DNA of 64,000 bases from DATMQA01 sp035566895 (GCA_035566895.1 DATMQA010000007.1:61164-125163); one strand, 5' to 3'. Positions 1 to 8,049 are shown, numbered from the stretch's first letter. The notes: generated from the letters alone by a model not told the origin. Made by a program: numbers and translations.

Positions 1-469
1 CCAACAATCCGCCGGAGGTCAGCAACCGGGGAAGCCGCGAATCGTCGAGCACTTGTTGGGCGAACGAGGTCGAGCGGCGCCCGATGTTCTTTTCCCCGTA
101 GGGCGGGTCGGCCAAAATCAAATCAAACTGGGCCGCGGCCGCCGCAAGCTGAGCGATGGCCACAAAAGCGTCCTGCACCCGCACCTGCAACAACGCCGGC
201 GGAAACCCTGCCACTTGGAAATTCTCGCGCAGAATTTCGGCGTGGCGATTTGATTTCTCGACGCAAACCGCCGAGACCGCACCGCGGCTTAGACCTTCCA
301 GGCTCAGCGCTCCCGTGCCGGCAAACAATTCCAGCACGCGCGCTCCCGCCACCCGCGCACCCAGGCTGTTGAAAACCGCCTGCTTCACAAGGTCCGGCGT
401 AGGGCGCACCTCGAGACCCTTCGGCACTTTCAAAATTCGCCGAGCCGCTTTTCCACCGGTGATGCGCAT
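1..469 (-). CDS. rsmD: 16S rRNA (guanine966-N2)-methyltransferase, 3' end off window
   Basis: The gene starts at an ATG read from 469 and runs off the left edge, so about 156 codons are present. The product is a SAM-dependent methyltransferase expected to methylate N2 of G966 in 16S rRNA during 30S assembly. The family start MRITGGKAARR, the SAM-binding stretch VLELFAGTGALSLEGL (residues 45-60) and the catalytic LADPPYGEKN (from residue 119) are all visible. The DPPY tetrad is the signature of amino-group N-methyltransferases, and the N-terminal motif separates RsmD from other DPPY enzymes. The gene is complete except for the missing C terminus. The GTTAC/GTAAC repeat cluster lies directly upstream. 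Confidence 0.93.
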   Translation of the reverse strand, partial: MRITGGKAARRILKVPKGLEVRPTPDLVKQAVFNSLGARVAGARVLELFAGTGALSLEGLSRGAVSAVCVEKSNRHAEILRENFQVAGFPPALLQVRVQDAFVAIAQLAAAAAQFDLILADPPYGEKNIGRRSTSFAQQVLDDSRLPRLLTSGGLL

Positions 470-480
470 AGCATTATCTT

Positions 481-556
481 GTTACAAGGTTACTAGGTTA
501 CATTGTCATAGTGGTACTTGTCCCTATGTAACCATGTAACGTTGTAACTTTGTAAC
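481..556. repeat. 8-bp period GTTAC/GTAAC inverted repeat cluster
   Basis: Three GTTAC words at 8-bp spacing (481, 489, 497) are followed, after a 26-base spacer, by four GTAAC words at the same spacing (528, 536, 544, 552). Because GTTAC and GTAAC are reverse complements, the block can fold into a hairpin with a stem of more than 20 imperfect pairs. It fills the gap between the end of the secreted-protein gene and the rsmD start. It belongs to the same style of degenerate short tandem repeats seen elsewhere in the window, and it could also act as a terminator or mRNA-end structure. Confidence 0.7.
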
Positions 557-571
557 CATGGAACCTGTATT

Positions 572-2752
572 TCAAAAACTCACGCGCAACTCGCGTGGAC
601 TTGCCTCATTGGCGAAACGGAGCAGAAGCAAATGGTCGGCGGCGGAGTAGTCGGGATTGTCCAACGGCCGGCCGGCCAGGGTCACCGAGCGCGGAACTCG
701 GGTCGCACGAATCAAAACGACTGCCGGCGTGTCGGCTACCCCTTCGACCATCATCGAGAGCGCCTGTGATTCGCTCTTGAGCGGCAGAGCTTTGCAGGCT
801 GAGACCAACACGCGCGGGCGGGTGTCACGGGCCTGCTCCAAATCGAGCAGAAAACAACGCGTGCCGGGCATGAGCGTCACGTTGGTGCGGACCTGCAAGT
901 CGGCGTCGAACAAATTGACGAAATTTCCTTGCAGCACCTTCGCCGCGCCGGGAACCGATTCCTCCAGGCCGGCCGCCAGCAGATACGGTCCGCGCCGCAG
1001 CAGCAGGTAGTTGGTCTCGCGCCAGTTCAGGTGCGTTGCGACCGCCGCTTCTTTAGCAGTTCCAAGCAAGCGCAGGTCGCCTTCCGGACTGGTGGCCAAT
1101 CGGGCCGGGTTCTCCCGCAACCAAACGACAAACCCTTTTCCAACCTTCATCGGTTTTCCATCCGCGGCGAAGCTCTTTTCATTGAGCCCGAGCTGCTCGA
1201 ACAGATGCTCGCGCGGGGTGGCGTAGTGGTGTCCGCCGCTGTTCCACCATTCCTGGACACGATTGCAAGCATCGGAATCATCATCCACGACGACCAACGC
1301 GCCGCCGCGTTTGACCCAATCGGCCAGCGGCGCGTGCACCTCGGCGCTCAGCGGTTTCATCCCCTGATAGGTGAGCAGCAGCAGGTGAAACGGCTCGAGA
1401 TAACGAGGAACAGTCAGGTTCTCGAGTTGGACCGGGGTGACCGGCATGCCCCGTTTGAGCAACGGCAAGGCCAGGCCATAAATGTGGCTGAGATGCAGAT
1501 CGCTCGAAGCCGGCTCGCCCCGCTCGAACATCAATGAATCGCTCACCAACACGCCCAGGCCGCTGGTGCCGCAGTCCCATTGGACGCGTGGCTGGTTCAT
1601 ATCGTTGAGCGCGTTCATGACGGTTTGCAATTCGGTGGCGTAGGCAGGCGGAATGGATTGGCGGGCTCCAGGCTCGGCCCGGCGCGGGTATCGGCCCCGA
1701 AAAATGCGCTCCGGCCACGGGGCGACTTCATAACGCCAGACCTCCGGTTGCAGCAGCGAGGCCACCAGGGTGGATTCCCAGTTGCGGCGGTAGTCGGCCC
1801 AATCATGGTTGGGATTGTCTTCGATCGGGTCGTTCAGATACCAGACCTGGCGGCCCGTGGAGCGGACCAGGTTCTGCATCGCGCCATATTCGAGGAAAGC
1901 CGTTTCGAAGGTGCGCTCGCGAAGCTGCCCCCGATACAGGTTGGGCGTGCGCGCGGTCCCAGTCCAGACCTGCGCAATGTAACCGTCGCATCCCTCCAGC
2001 CGCGCCAGGCTCGATTCCGGGCTGACGATGTGCCACTGGGCGTAGTTAATCAGGCTGTGGGTCGGGACGTAACAGCGGACATGGCGGCCCGTGCGGCGGT
2101 TGAAATCTTGCACGTAATCAAACACCTGCTGTAGAGCGCGGCGGTAGAGGAAGTATTTGAGCTTCGAAGCGCGCCACTGCGCATCCACCGAGCTGTGCGG
2201 CGGCTGCCACTCGCTGCCGTAATAATTCCGCCATTCGCGTTTGAAAGCGGCCTCGTAACCGTCCTGGACCCAGAACTCGGGTTCCTCGAGGTGAACCGCT
2301 TCGGCGCCGGCCTCCAGCGCCTGCTGGATGCCCACGCACAGGAATTTTCCATAATTGGTGCCGGGGCACATGTAGAAGACGTCCGAACTCTCGCCATGGC
2401 GGTGCGGGTTGCCGTTGCGCTCGGTCTGGATTTCGTCCTCGTGATTGACCCCATCAAACCGGCCATAGAGATAATCCTGGTATTGTCCCCAGGCGACGCC
2501 CGTCATAACGTGGACCCTATAGCCATGGTCGCGCCAAGAGTTGATGCGGTCCGGGAGTTTGGGGCCAATGCCGTAAGCGATGGCGACATCCGAGCGCAGG
2601 TTGGCCCGGCCACTCCACGGCTGGCTGGTTTGGAAGCACGTGCGCTCGAGGGCCTGCTGCGGGTCGGCCGGCAATGCCAGAGGCGACTCGGCGGCCAAAG
2701 TTGGAAAGGCGGCGAACAGGACCCAGGGTAGAATGCGCAACGAGCAAAGCAT
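572..2752 (-). CDS. Secreted glycoside-hydrolase-like protein, function unknown
   Basis: The product is about 726 residues. I chose the ATG at 2752 because it gives a compact signal peptide (MLCSLRILPWVLFAAFPTLA, then AES); an in-frame start at 2791 would add 13 residues that weaken it. The first half is aromatic-rich and includes an acidic segment (HLEEPEFW) of the kind found at the barrel strand ends of retaining glycosidases. The middle holds a flavodoxin-like stretch (LLLLTYQGMKPLS, then LADWVKRGGALVVVDDD) like the class I glutamine-amidotransferase-like domain that follows the barrel in GH42-type enzymes. I do not recognise the family with certainty. The product is expected outside the inner membrane, acting on a glycan. 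Confidence 0.72.
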   Translation of the reverse strand: MLCSLRILPWVLFAAFPTLAAESPLALPADPQQALERTCFQTSQPWSGRANLRSDVAIAYGIGPKLPDRINSWRDHGYRVHVMTGVAWGQYQDYLYGRFDGVNHEDEIQTERNGNPHRHGESSDVFYMCPGTNYGKFLCVGIQQALEAGAEAVHLEEPEFWVQDGYEAAFKREWRNYYGSEWQPPHSSVDAQWRASKLKYFLYRRALQQVFDYVQDFNRRTGRHVRCYVPTHSLINYAQWHIVSPESSLARLEGCDGYIAQVWTGTARTPNLYRGQLRERTFETAFLEYGAMQNLVRSTGRQVWYLNDPIEDNPNHDWADYRRNWESTLVASLLQPEVWRYEVAPWPERIFRGRYPRRAEPGARQSIPPAYATELQTVMNALNDMNQPRVQWDCGTSGLGVLVSDSLMFERGEPASSDLHLSHIYGLALPLLKRGMPVTPVQLENLTVPRYLEPFHLLLLTYQGMKPLSAEVHAPLADWVKRGGALVVVDDDSDACNRVQEWWNSGGHHYATPREHLFEQLGLNEKSFAADGKPMKVGKGFVVWLRENPARLATSPEGDLRLLGTAKEAAVATHLNWRETNYLLLRRGPYLLAAGLEESVPGAAKVLQGNFVNLFDADLQVRTNVTLMPGTRCFLLDLEQARDTRPRVLVSACKALPLKSESQALSMMVEGVADTPAVVLIRATRVPRSVTLAGRPLDNPDYSAADHLLLLRFANEASPRELRVSF

Positions 2753-2842
2753 GGGAATTGGATGGCCCAAAGGGAGAACGCATTCAAGCATTCATTCAAC
2801 AGCCCTGTTGACGCTCTTGGTTCAACCTGCGACGTTTAGCCC

Positions 2843-3157
2843 GTGCCTGTGGAACTGACATATCCGCACATCTTGAAGGAACCTGGCAAGCCGGCGCGGT
2901 TGCAGCGACACGCTCGAACACGCGTGGCCATGATCGTGGCGGATTATTTATGGCGCGGGTGGTCGGCCGAGGAGATCGCCCGCCAATACACTTATCTGAA
3001 TCTGGCCGAAGTTCATGCCGCGATGACTTATTACTTCGATCACCGCGAGGAAATCGAGAACGAGCTAATCGCGGAGTATCGAGAGGTTGAGGAATGGAAA
3101 AAGACGCACCCGACTCCGCCGTTTCTGGTCCGACTTAAGGAGCAAGCCAAGCGTTAA
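2843..3157 (+). CDS. DUF433 antitoxin-like protein
   Basis: The 104-residue protein starts at GTG 2843. The central region (MIVADYLWRGWSAEEIARQYTYLN, written here as two joined pieces: MIVADYLWRGWS and AEEIARQYTYLN) has the DUF433 helix-turn-helix pattern in which W-S-x-E-E-I-A is followed by Y-x-x-L and A-A-x-x-Y. DUF433 proteins are the VapB-like partners of DUF5615 PIN-like toxins, and the next gene is exactly such a toxin, overlapping by one base (TAATG). The protein should bind its toxin and probably its own promoter. The C-terminal 40 residues are charged and helical, as expected for the toxin-binding tail. Confidence 0.8.
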   Translation: MPVELTYPHILKEPGKPARLQRHARTRVAMIVADYLWRGWSAEEIARQYTYLNLAEVHAAMTYYFDHREEIENELIAEYREVEEWKKTHPTPPFLVRLKEQAKR

Positions 3158-3504
3158 TGTCTGTCGGCCTCTATGCTGATGTGCATGTTCCACGCCCTGC
3201 AATCCTGCAACTGCGGGACCGCAGTGTGGATATCCTCGCAGCGACAGAGGAGGAAACTAACGAACTCCCGGACGACGAACTGCTGACAATTGCAACCTCC
3301 CTCAGAAGGGTCCTGGTGACACAGGACATTCGGTTTCGCGTCATGGCTGAGAATTGGCTGCGAACCGGCCAACGCTTCGCTGGTTTGGTGTTCGCACACC
3401 AACGCTACGTGAGCTTCGGCCAGTTGATTGCTGATCTGGAACTCATAGCGAAGGCGACCGATTCCGACTATTGGCAGAGTCGCGTCGAGCAGCTTCCATT
3501 GTGA
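3157..3504 (+). CDS. DUF5615 PIN-like toxin
   Basis: The 115-residue protein has the Mut7-C/DUF5615 PIN-like pattern: an early acidic residue (YADVHVP), a middle ELPDDELL segment, and the RRVLVTQDIRF strand with the conserved Asp. By family knowledge it would be a metal-dependent ribonuclease toxin neutralised by the upstream DUF433 protein. Start and stop overlap the neighbouring genes on both sides, which implies translational coupling of three genes. The family first-strand Asp is conserved as D8. The C-terminal half (AGLVFAHQRY, then LIADLELIAKA) matches the typical helices. Whether the pair is active cannot be judged from sequence. Confidence 0.8.
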   Translation: MSVGLYADVHVPRPAILQLRDRSVDILAATEEETNELPDDELLTIATSLRRVLVTQDIRFRVMAENWLRTGQRFAGLVFAHQRYVSFGQLIADLELIAKATDSDYWQSRVEQLPL

Positions 3505-4286
3505 ATTCCGATCTTATCGCCCGCGTTCTGGGCGCCATTCCCAATCGCCTGCAACTGGCCGGCGGCTGGATCGACCAACCGTTTGTCTCCCGCCACAATC
3601 CCAAGCCGCCCGGCTCGATGGTGGTGGTGCAGATCGAGCCCAATTTTCGCCCGATGGATCGTTCCGGCTTCGCCACCGGCACTCGGGCTGTCGCGATGAA
3701 GTTGTGGAAGGGCAAACGGCCCAAACGTCGGCCGGCTGAGCTCACCCGCGAACTTTATGAGGCCGAAAACAAAGGCAAGGCCGAGCCGAGCGGTTCGCAG
3801 GACATGATCGGTTTGATTTATCCCGGGATTAACCGGCTCGACTATGATTTCAGAATTGACGGCGGGGTATTCCCTTCCCACATCGAGACTCTCGACGACG
3901 CGAGCAGCGCGCGCTGGCTGGAAAAGGCGCTGCACTTGCTTCCGATTGAGCCTCGGCCGGAGGGCTACTGTCCGCTGGGCAAGAAGAATCTCGACCCGAA
4001 GTGGGTCGCGCGCCTCGGCCAGTCCGGCCAGGACTGTTTCTTGGCCATCCGCCGCCGGGATGTCGGCGCGCTAGGCCGCTCGTTCAACCTCACGATGAAA
4101 TGCTGGGAGACCCTGCTGCCGCATGTCGTCCGGCATCCGCTCATCAAGGTGGACCTCATGGCCTTGCTGAACGCCTACCAGCGGCGCTACCCGGGAGCAA
4201 TGTATTCGGGCTGCGGTGGCGGCTACTTACTGGTAGCTTCAAACGACCCCGTGCCCGGCGCCTTCAAAGTGAACGTCCGGACATGA
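3501..4286 (+). CDS. GHMP-kinase-like protein
   Basis: I chose the GTG at 3501, whose GTGA overlaps the toxin stop codon; an earlier TTG at 3471 would overlap the toxin by 34 bases. The product is about 261 residues. The N terminus (IPNRLQLAGGWIDQPFVS) matches motif 1 of sugar GHMP kinases such as heptose-7-phosphate kinase and fucokinase. SGFATGTRAVAMKLW resembles the ATP-binding motif 2 region, and YSGCGGGYLLVAS near the end matches the glycine-rich motif 3. The protein is shorter than usual GHMP kinases (320-350 residues) and motif 2 departs from the G-L-G-S-S-A consensus, so catalytic activity is uncertain. Confidence 0.65.
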   Translation: MNSDLIARVLGAIPNRLQLAGGWIDQPFVSRHNPKPPGSMVVVQIEPNFRPMDRSGFATGTRAVAMKLWKGKRPKRRPAELTRELYEAENKGKAEPSGSQDMIGLIYPGINRLDYDFRIDGGVFPSHIETLDDASSARWLEKALHLLPIEPRPEGYCPLGKKNLDPKWVARLGQSGQDCFLAIRRRDVGALGRSFNLTMKCWETLLPHVVRHPLIKVDLMALLNAYQRRYPGAMYSGCGGGYLLVASNDPVPGAFKVNVRT

Positions 4287-4298
4287 TCTATTTTAACC

Positions 4299-4592
4299 AT
4301 GACTTCGCTGACCAACGCGCAAGTACGAGCTTTCAAAGCTCAAGCCCAGCAGCTCAAGGCCACGCTCAAGATCGGCAAGGAAGGCATTAGCTCACAGTTC
4401 CTTGCTGCCCTGGACGATGTGCTGAAACATCATGAACTCGTTAAGGTGAAATTTGACGAGTTCAAGGACCAGAAGAAGGAACTTTCCCCGCAATTGGCCG
4501 AGAAGAGCGGCAGCTATTTGGTCGCCCGGGTAGGCAACGTAGTTGTGCTTTACAGGCCAAAGCTGGTCGAGGAGAGGAAACCAGATCGGTAA
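4299..4592 (+). CDS. yhbY: YhbY/CRM-domain ribosome-associated RNA-binding protein
   Basis: The 97-residue protein is a single CRM (CRS1-YhbY) domain. The opening LTNAQVRAFKAQAQQLKAT, the LKIGKEGISSQFL loop carrying the G-K-x-G variant of the GxxG RNA-binding turn, and the end GNVVVLYRPK fit the family closely, including total length. YhbY associates with pre-50S ribosomal particles. It follows the GHMP-like gene by 12 bases on the same strand. The PadR promoter begins about 30 bases past its stop. Confidence 0.88.
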   Translation: MTSLTNAQVRAFKAQAQQLKATLKIGKEGISSQFLAALDDVLKHHELVKVKFDEFKDQKKELSPQLAEKSGSYLVARVGNVVVLYRPKLVEERKPDR

Positions 4593-4623
4593 TCGGTGAA
4601 ATGACACTAAATCACATTCCCGC

Positions 4624-4652
4624 TTGACATACATAGCATTGATATGTATAGT
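4624..4652 (+). promoter_or_regulatory. padR promoter with embedded PadR operator
   Basis: A consensus -35 TTGACA (4624-4629) and a -10 TATAGT (4647-4652) are separated by 17 bp. A perfect 7-bp inverted repeat, ATACATA (4629-4635) and TATGTAT (4643-4649) with a 7-bp spacer, spans the whole spacer and touches both boxes. PadR regulators are known to bind ATGT/ACAT dyads and repress themselves. The ATG at 4659 lies 7 bases after the -10 box, where transcription should start, so the mRNA would be leaderless. Confidence 0.75.
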
Positions 4653-4658
4653 AATGCC

Positions 4659-4991
4659 ATGCTTACGAAAGAACTGGTTGCCGCCTCGACCGAGCCGTTG
4701 ATTTTGTCCCTCCTTTCCGAAGGTGAGAGTTACGGTTATGCCCTCATTCAGGAAGTAAAACGGCTCTCCGGGGACAAAATCGAATGGACCGATGGGATGC
4801 TTTATCCGGTGTTGCATCGCATGGAAGGCGAGGGCTGGATCGAATCGCGCTGGGGCCAGGCAGAGAACGGCCGCAAGCGGAAGTACTATTCGCTCAAAAA
4901 AGACGGGAAGAAAGCCTTGAAGGAGCAACGTGGACAGTGGGTCACCGTTTCAAAACTGTTCAAGCAGTTGTGGAAGGAACAATATGTTTAA
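4659..4991 (+). CDS. PadR family transcriptional regulator
   Basis: The 110-residue protein is a PadR winged helix: MLTKELVAASTEPLILSLL, then SYGYALIQEVKRLSG and the wing GMLYPVLHRMEGEGWIESRW with RKRKYYSLKKDGKKAL. I prefer the ATG at 4659 over one at 4644 because the -10 box overlaps the 4644 start, and PadR proteins with membrane partners normally begin at this position. It should repress its own operon through the dyad in the promoter. The stop overlaps the start of the HAAS-type membrane protein by 8 bases, so the two are co-translated. Confidence 0.9.
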   Translation: MLTKELVAASTEPLILSLLSEGESYGYALIQEVKRLSGDKIEWTDGMLYPVLHRMEGEGWIESRWGQAENGRKRKYYSLKKDGKKALKEQRGQWVTVSKLFKQLWKEQYV

Positions 4992-6144
4992 CCTCGACCA
5001 GGCAATCGCCCAGTGGCGGCAGCAAATGTTGTCCGCCGGAATAAAATCTCCGGACGTTCTCGACGAACTGGAAACCCACCTCCGCGACGAAATCCAGCGC
5101 CAAATCCACTTGGGCGCCGATGAGCAACACGCTTATCAAGCCGCGGTCGCCGGCATCGGCCCGGCCGGTGTGCTTAAGGCCGAATTCGCGAAAGTAGCAA
5201 GCGGCCACAGCCACCGGCGGCGGACATTCCTCCGAACCTTTTATTTTATCTCAGCCGCCTTTGTGCTGTTGATCAACACCTGGACCTTCCTGGAATTTGA
5301 AATCAGTCCGCTGGCACGAGCCTTGGGAGTCTCCGCTGTTTCACTTATCTGTTTGTATTTGGCCGGCCTGCCCTATTTGCTCAAATCGCTTCCCGCGGCC
5401 CCTTATATCCGGCTCGCAAAAGCAAACAAAGTGGCCAGCAACCTCCTGTGGCTGTGGCCAATTTGGGCACTCCTGGATGCCGAACACGTTGTTCACCTCG
5501 AAATTGGCATTGTTCCAACCATGGTTCTTTGGTGCCTCTACGCGGCAGTGGCCCTCACCGCCATTGCTTATACTCTGAATGGCCGTTGTCTCCCGCCCGG
5601 CGACCCCGGCAGCCCGCCGCCCCCTTTCCAGCCGCAGCCTCATCCCATCCCGCCGGCGCCACCGTGCCCGCCCGACTTTGCTGCTTCGCTCCCGCCGTCA
5701 AAACCGGTTGACCCGATTGTTCATCAATCTCTGGAACTCGCCTGCGGCGAAGCTTCCCGTTTGGGTCACGACTTCATCGGAACAGAACATGTGCTGCTCG
5801 GGGTCCTGAAACTGGCCAAAGGGTCTTTTGCCAATGTTCTGCGAAACCTGAACGTGGACCGCGAAGCAGTGCGAGCGGAGATCGAGCGATTGGTTTCTCC
5901 CGTCCCTGCTCACTCGTCAGCCGCAGCCATCCCCCTCACTCCTCGCGCCCGGAAAGCTATGCAGCTCGCTGCCCGGGAAGCCAAAGCCCTGGACCACTCC
6001 TGTATCAGCGCTGAGCATATCTTTCTTGGCCTGCTTCTTGAAGGCAGCGGCATTGCCGCGCAGGTGCTCAAAAACCTTGGCCTCCACATTGGAACCACCC
6101 GTGAAGAAATACTGCGCGAATTACGCGCGCACCCAGGTTGTTAA
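4984..6144 (+). CDS. Membrane protein with HAAS-like N terminus and two ClpN repeats
   Basis: The 386-residue protein starts at ATG 4984 with AAGGA upstream (gene overlaps padR by 8 bases). Residues 1-75 are helical and resemble the HAAS/DUF1700-type domain found beside PadR genes (LDELETHLRDEIQ, then AYQAAVAGIGP). Four hydrophobic segments follow at about 84-106, 110-135, 150-170 and 175-198. A proline-rich linker covers 202-242. Residues 247-303 and 319-382 are two Clp_N-type repeats, each with the pattern A-x-x-E-A-x-x-L-x-H-x-x-I-x-x-E-H-x-L-L-G-L-L. No AAA+ ATPase domain is present. ClpN repeats normally bind substrates or adaptors for ClpA/ClpC, so this could be a membrane-held recruitment or sensing module; that role is inference. 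Confidence 0.8.
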   Translation: MFNLDQAIAQWRQQMLSAGIKSPDVLDELETHLRDEIQRQIHLGADEQHAYQAAVAGIGPAGVLKAEFAKVASGHSHRRRTFLRTFYFISAAFVLLINTWTFLEFEISPLARALGVSAVSLICLYLAGLPYLLKSLPAAPYIRLAKANKVASNLLWLWPIWALLDAEHVVHLEIGIVPTMVLWCLYAAVALTAIAYTLNGRCLPPGDPGSPPPPFQPQPHPIPPAPPCPPDFAASLPPSKPVDPIVHQSLELACGEASRLGHDFIGTEHVLLGVLKLAKGSFANVLRNLNVDREAVRAEIERLVSPVPAHSSAAAIPLTPRARKAMQLAAREAKALDHSCISAEHIFLGLLLEGSGIAAQVLKNLGLHIGTTREEILRELRAHPGC

Positions 6145-6189
6145 ATGTCGGATTCTGGTGCAAAGGGAAACCAGATAGAAATCGGTCTA

Positions 6190-6306
6190 AGAGCGTGTAA
6201 AAACTGTAGCAGCCGACGTAAGGCTCTGATCCTATACTAAAGGTGGCAGAAATTTGAGCCTCCTTGCGTCGGCTGCTATAATGGGAATGATTTTCAAACG
6301 CGCTCT
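6190..6306. mobile_element. 117-bp MITE-like inverted-repeat element
   Basis: The block opens with AGAGCGTGTAAAA and closes with TTTTCAAACGCGCTCT, an imperfect terminal inverted repeat. Inside these ends, TAGCAGCCGACGTAAGGCTC (6207-6226) pairs with GAGCCTCCTTGCGTCGGCTG (6256-6275) and following bases, again an almost complete inverted repeat with a 3-base insertion. No transposase is encoded. The element ends 10 bases before the start codon of the beta-helix gene, so it now forms that gene's 5' region and may carry its promoter. Family name unknown to me. Confidence 0.7.
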
Positions 6307-6316
6307 CAAAGGCTTC

Positions 6317-7792
6317 ATGAAACCGTGTGGCACGCTTTTTGTCGCAGTCCTGTTCGGCTTGGCCAGGGCGGCGAATGCCGCCTCCCCGGGCAATGCGCCG
6401 CCCTTGCCAATCACCGGGACCCGCATCGTGAACGTGAACACCGAAGCGCAACTGCAAACGGCTACAGGGAATCTGCAAAGCGGCGATACGATCCTGCTTG
6501 CCGACGGCACCTATAATCTGACCAGCAGCCTTTATATCAACGGCCGGAATGGAGTCACGATTCGCGGGTCGGCCGGCAGCACGAATGTTGTCCTGGCCGG
6601 CAAGGGCATGGACAATACCAATTATGGCAACGTCCCCTTCGGCATCTGGTCCAACGGCACCAACACGACCATCGCTCATCTGACCATCCGCGACACCTGG
6701 GACAACGAAATTATCTTCAACGCGGGCGCCCAGTCGCCGCTCGTGTACTGTGTCCGCCTGCTCAACGCCGGTTCGCAGTTCATTAAGTCCAACCCTACTG
6801 ACGTCAACAGCGGTCTTGGCGTTAATAACGGCGTAGTCGAGTACTGTTGGTTTGAGTACACCGGCAGTCCGCCAGGCGACCACGGCTCAGGTGTCGGCTA
6901 CTTCAACGGCATCAGCGCCCATGCGGCGCAAAACTGGGTTGTTCGGGGGAATCTCTTCAAAAACCTTCATAACCCCGATTCCGCTGCTTACCTGTGGAAC
7001 CCGGCCGTTTTGTTCTGGCGTCATTCGGTGAACACGCTCACTGAGCAGAATACCTTTCTCAACGTGGACCGGGCTGTGGCCTACGGGTTGGACAACACCA
7101 CGCCTTACTTCGACCACGCCGGCGGTGTCATTCGCAACAATTTTGTCTGCCTTATTCCAGGTCTGATGAGCGCTGGTCGCACCGCCGGCTCGGACGGCTC
7201 GCTCATTGCCTGGAACTCTCCCGGCACACAAATCGACCACAACAGCGTCTTGCTCAACGGCAATGAGTTTTATGCGGTCGAATTCCGCTTTTCCAACACC
7301 ACCAACGGCACGGCGCGCAACAACCTTGCCGACGCACCGATTCACCTGCGCGATAGCGCCACCGCCACGCTCGGCTCAAATCTCGTCACCGCCGTGCCGG
7401 GGATGTTTGTCAACTCTGCCATCGCTGACCTGCATTTGCTGGCCTCGGCAACCAACGCAATCGACAAAGGGCTCACCCTCTCTACGGTAACGAACGATTT
7501 CGACGGCGACCGGCGCCCGAGGGGCGCCAGTTCGGACCTCGGCGCCGACGAGTTCACGACCAACGCACCGCCGCAATTCACTCGCGTGAAGCTGGTGGGC
7601 GCCAGTGTGGCGCTCGATTTCACAACCTTCCTTGGCGAAAGTTATGACGTGCTGCGTGCCGACGCTTTGAGTGGTGCCGCCTGGGGTCTTTTGGCCACGA
7701 ACCTCCCGGGGACCGGGGCAGCTATTCAAGTCACCGATACGAACGCGCTCGTCCCCTCCAGCCGATTTTATCGGGCTCGAATATCGCCGTGA
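6317..7792 (+). CDS. Secreted right-handed beta-helix protein (lyase-like)
   Basis: I chose ATG 6317, preceded by AAAGG, because it gives a clean signal peptide (MKPCGTLFVAVLFGLARAANA); in-frame ATG 6281 lies inside the MITE. The mature protein has the start typical of pectate-lyase or chondroitinase-B-like helices: NTEAQLQTATGNLQSGDTIL, then LADGTYNL and GVTIRGSAG. Repeated coils follow (NTTIAHLTIRDTWDNEI, VVEYCWFEYTG, WVVRGNLFKNL, GVIRNNFVC, TQIDHNSVLLNG). The linker DGDRRPRGASSDLGADEF is the usual end of such domains. The last 75 residues form the RFYR...P module shared by several secreted proteins in this window. Substrate unknown; probably a plant or algal polysaccharide. Confidence 0.82.
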   Translation: MKPCGTLFVAVLFGLARAANAASPGNAPPLPITGTRIVNVNTEAQLQTATGNLQSGDTILLADGTYNLTSSLYINGRNGVTIRGSAGSTNVVLAGKGMDNTNYGNVPFGIWSNGTNTTIAHLTIRDTWDNEIIFNAGAQSPLVYCVRLLNAGSQFIKSNPTDVNSGLGVNNGVVEYCWFEYTGSPPGDHGSGVGYFNGISAHAAQNWVVRGNLFKNLHNPDSAAYLWNPAVLFWRHSVNTLTEQNTFLNVDRAVAYGLDNTTPYFDHAGGVIRNNFVCLIPGLMSAGRTAGSDGSLIAWNSPGTQIDHNSVLLNGNEFYAVEFRFSNTTNGTARNNLADAPIHLRDSATATLGSNLVTAVPGMFVNSAIADLHLLASATNAIDKGLTLSTVTNDFDGDRRPRGASSDLGADEFTTNAPPQFTRVKLVGASVALDFTTFLGESYDVLRADALSGAAWGLLATNLPGTGAAIQVTDTNALVPSSRFYRARISP

Positions 7793-7918
7793 CTAGCCCA
7801 GCCGCCAGTTTGCTTCAGCAATGCTTTGCGAAGACCAACGCCAACAAAGGAAATTTCCACTGCTTCCTCTGGCCCAAAATTGTGGGAAATTCATACCCAA
7901 AAATCATAAATCCACCGG

Positions 7919-7990
7919 CCCTCTACTATGTATGGTGCGACAGACCTTGTCCAACGGTGGACAAGCTGCTTTTGGTCGGTTGCCACATAC
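7919..7990 (+). repeat. Dispersed repeat, copy 1 (CCCTCTACTATGTATG family)
   Basis: The stretch from 7919 (CCCTCTACTATGTATGGTGC, then GACAGACCTTGTCC and GGACAAGCTG) matches two blocks at 30764 and 31061 over about 50 bases. It contains a short hairpin, CTTGTCC/GGACAAG with a 6-base loop. It lies between the beta-helix gene and the oxidoreductase; an open frame through it joins the oxidoreductase, but homology of this DNA to non-coding repeats shows that extension is not protein. Confidence 0.75.
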
Positions 7991-8049
7991 AATGGAGGCA
8001 CCCTATTGATCTTGACGCTGACTCGTCTTCCTGGCCACATTGGGGTCGT

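Noticed and set aside
7789..8049. N-terminal extension of the Gfo/Idh gene
   Set aside because: The 7919-7968 part is the same DNA as the non-coding tandem repeat at 30764 and 31061; the Tat signal starts at 8050.
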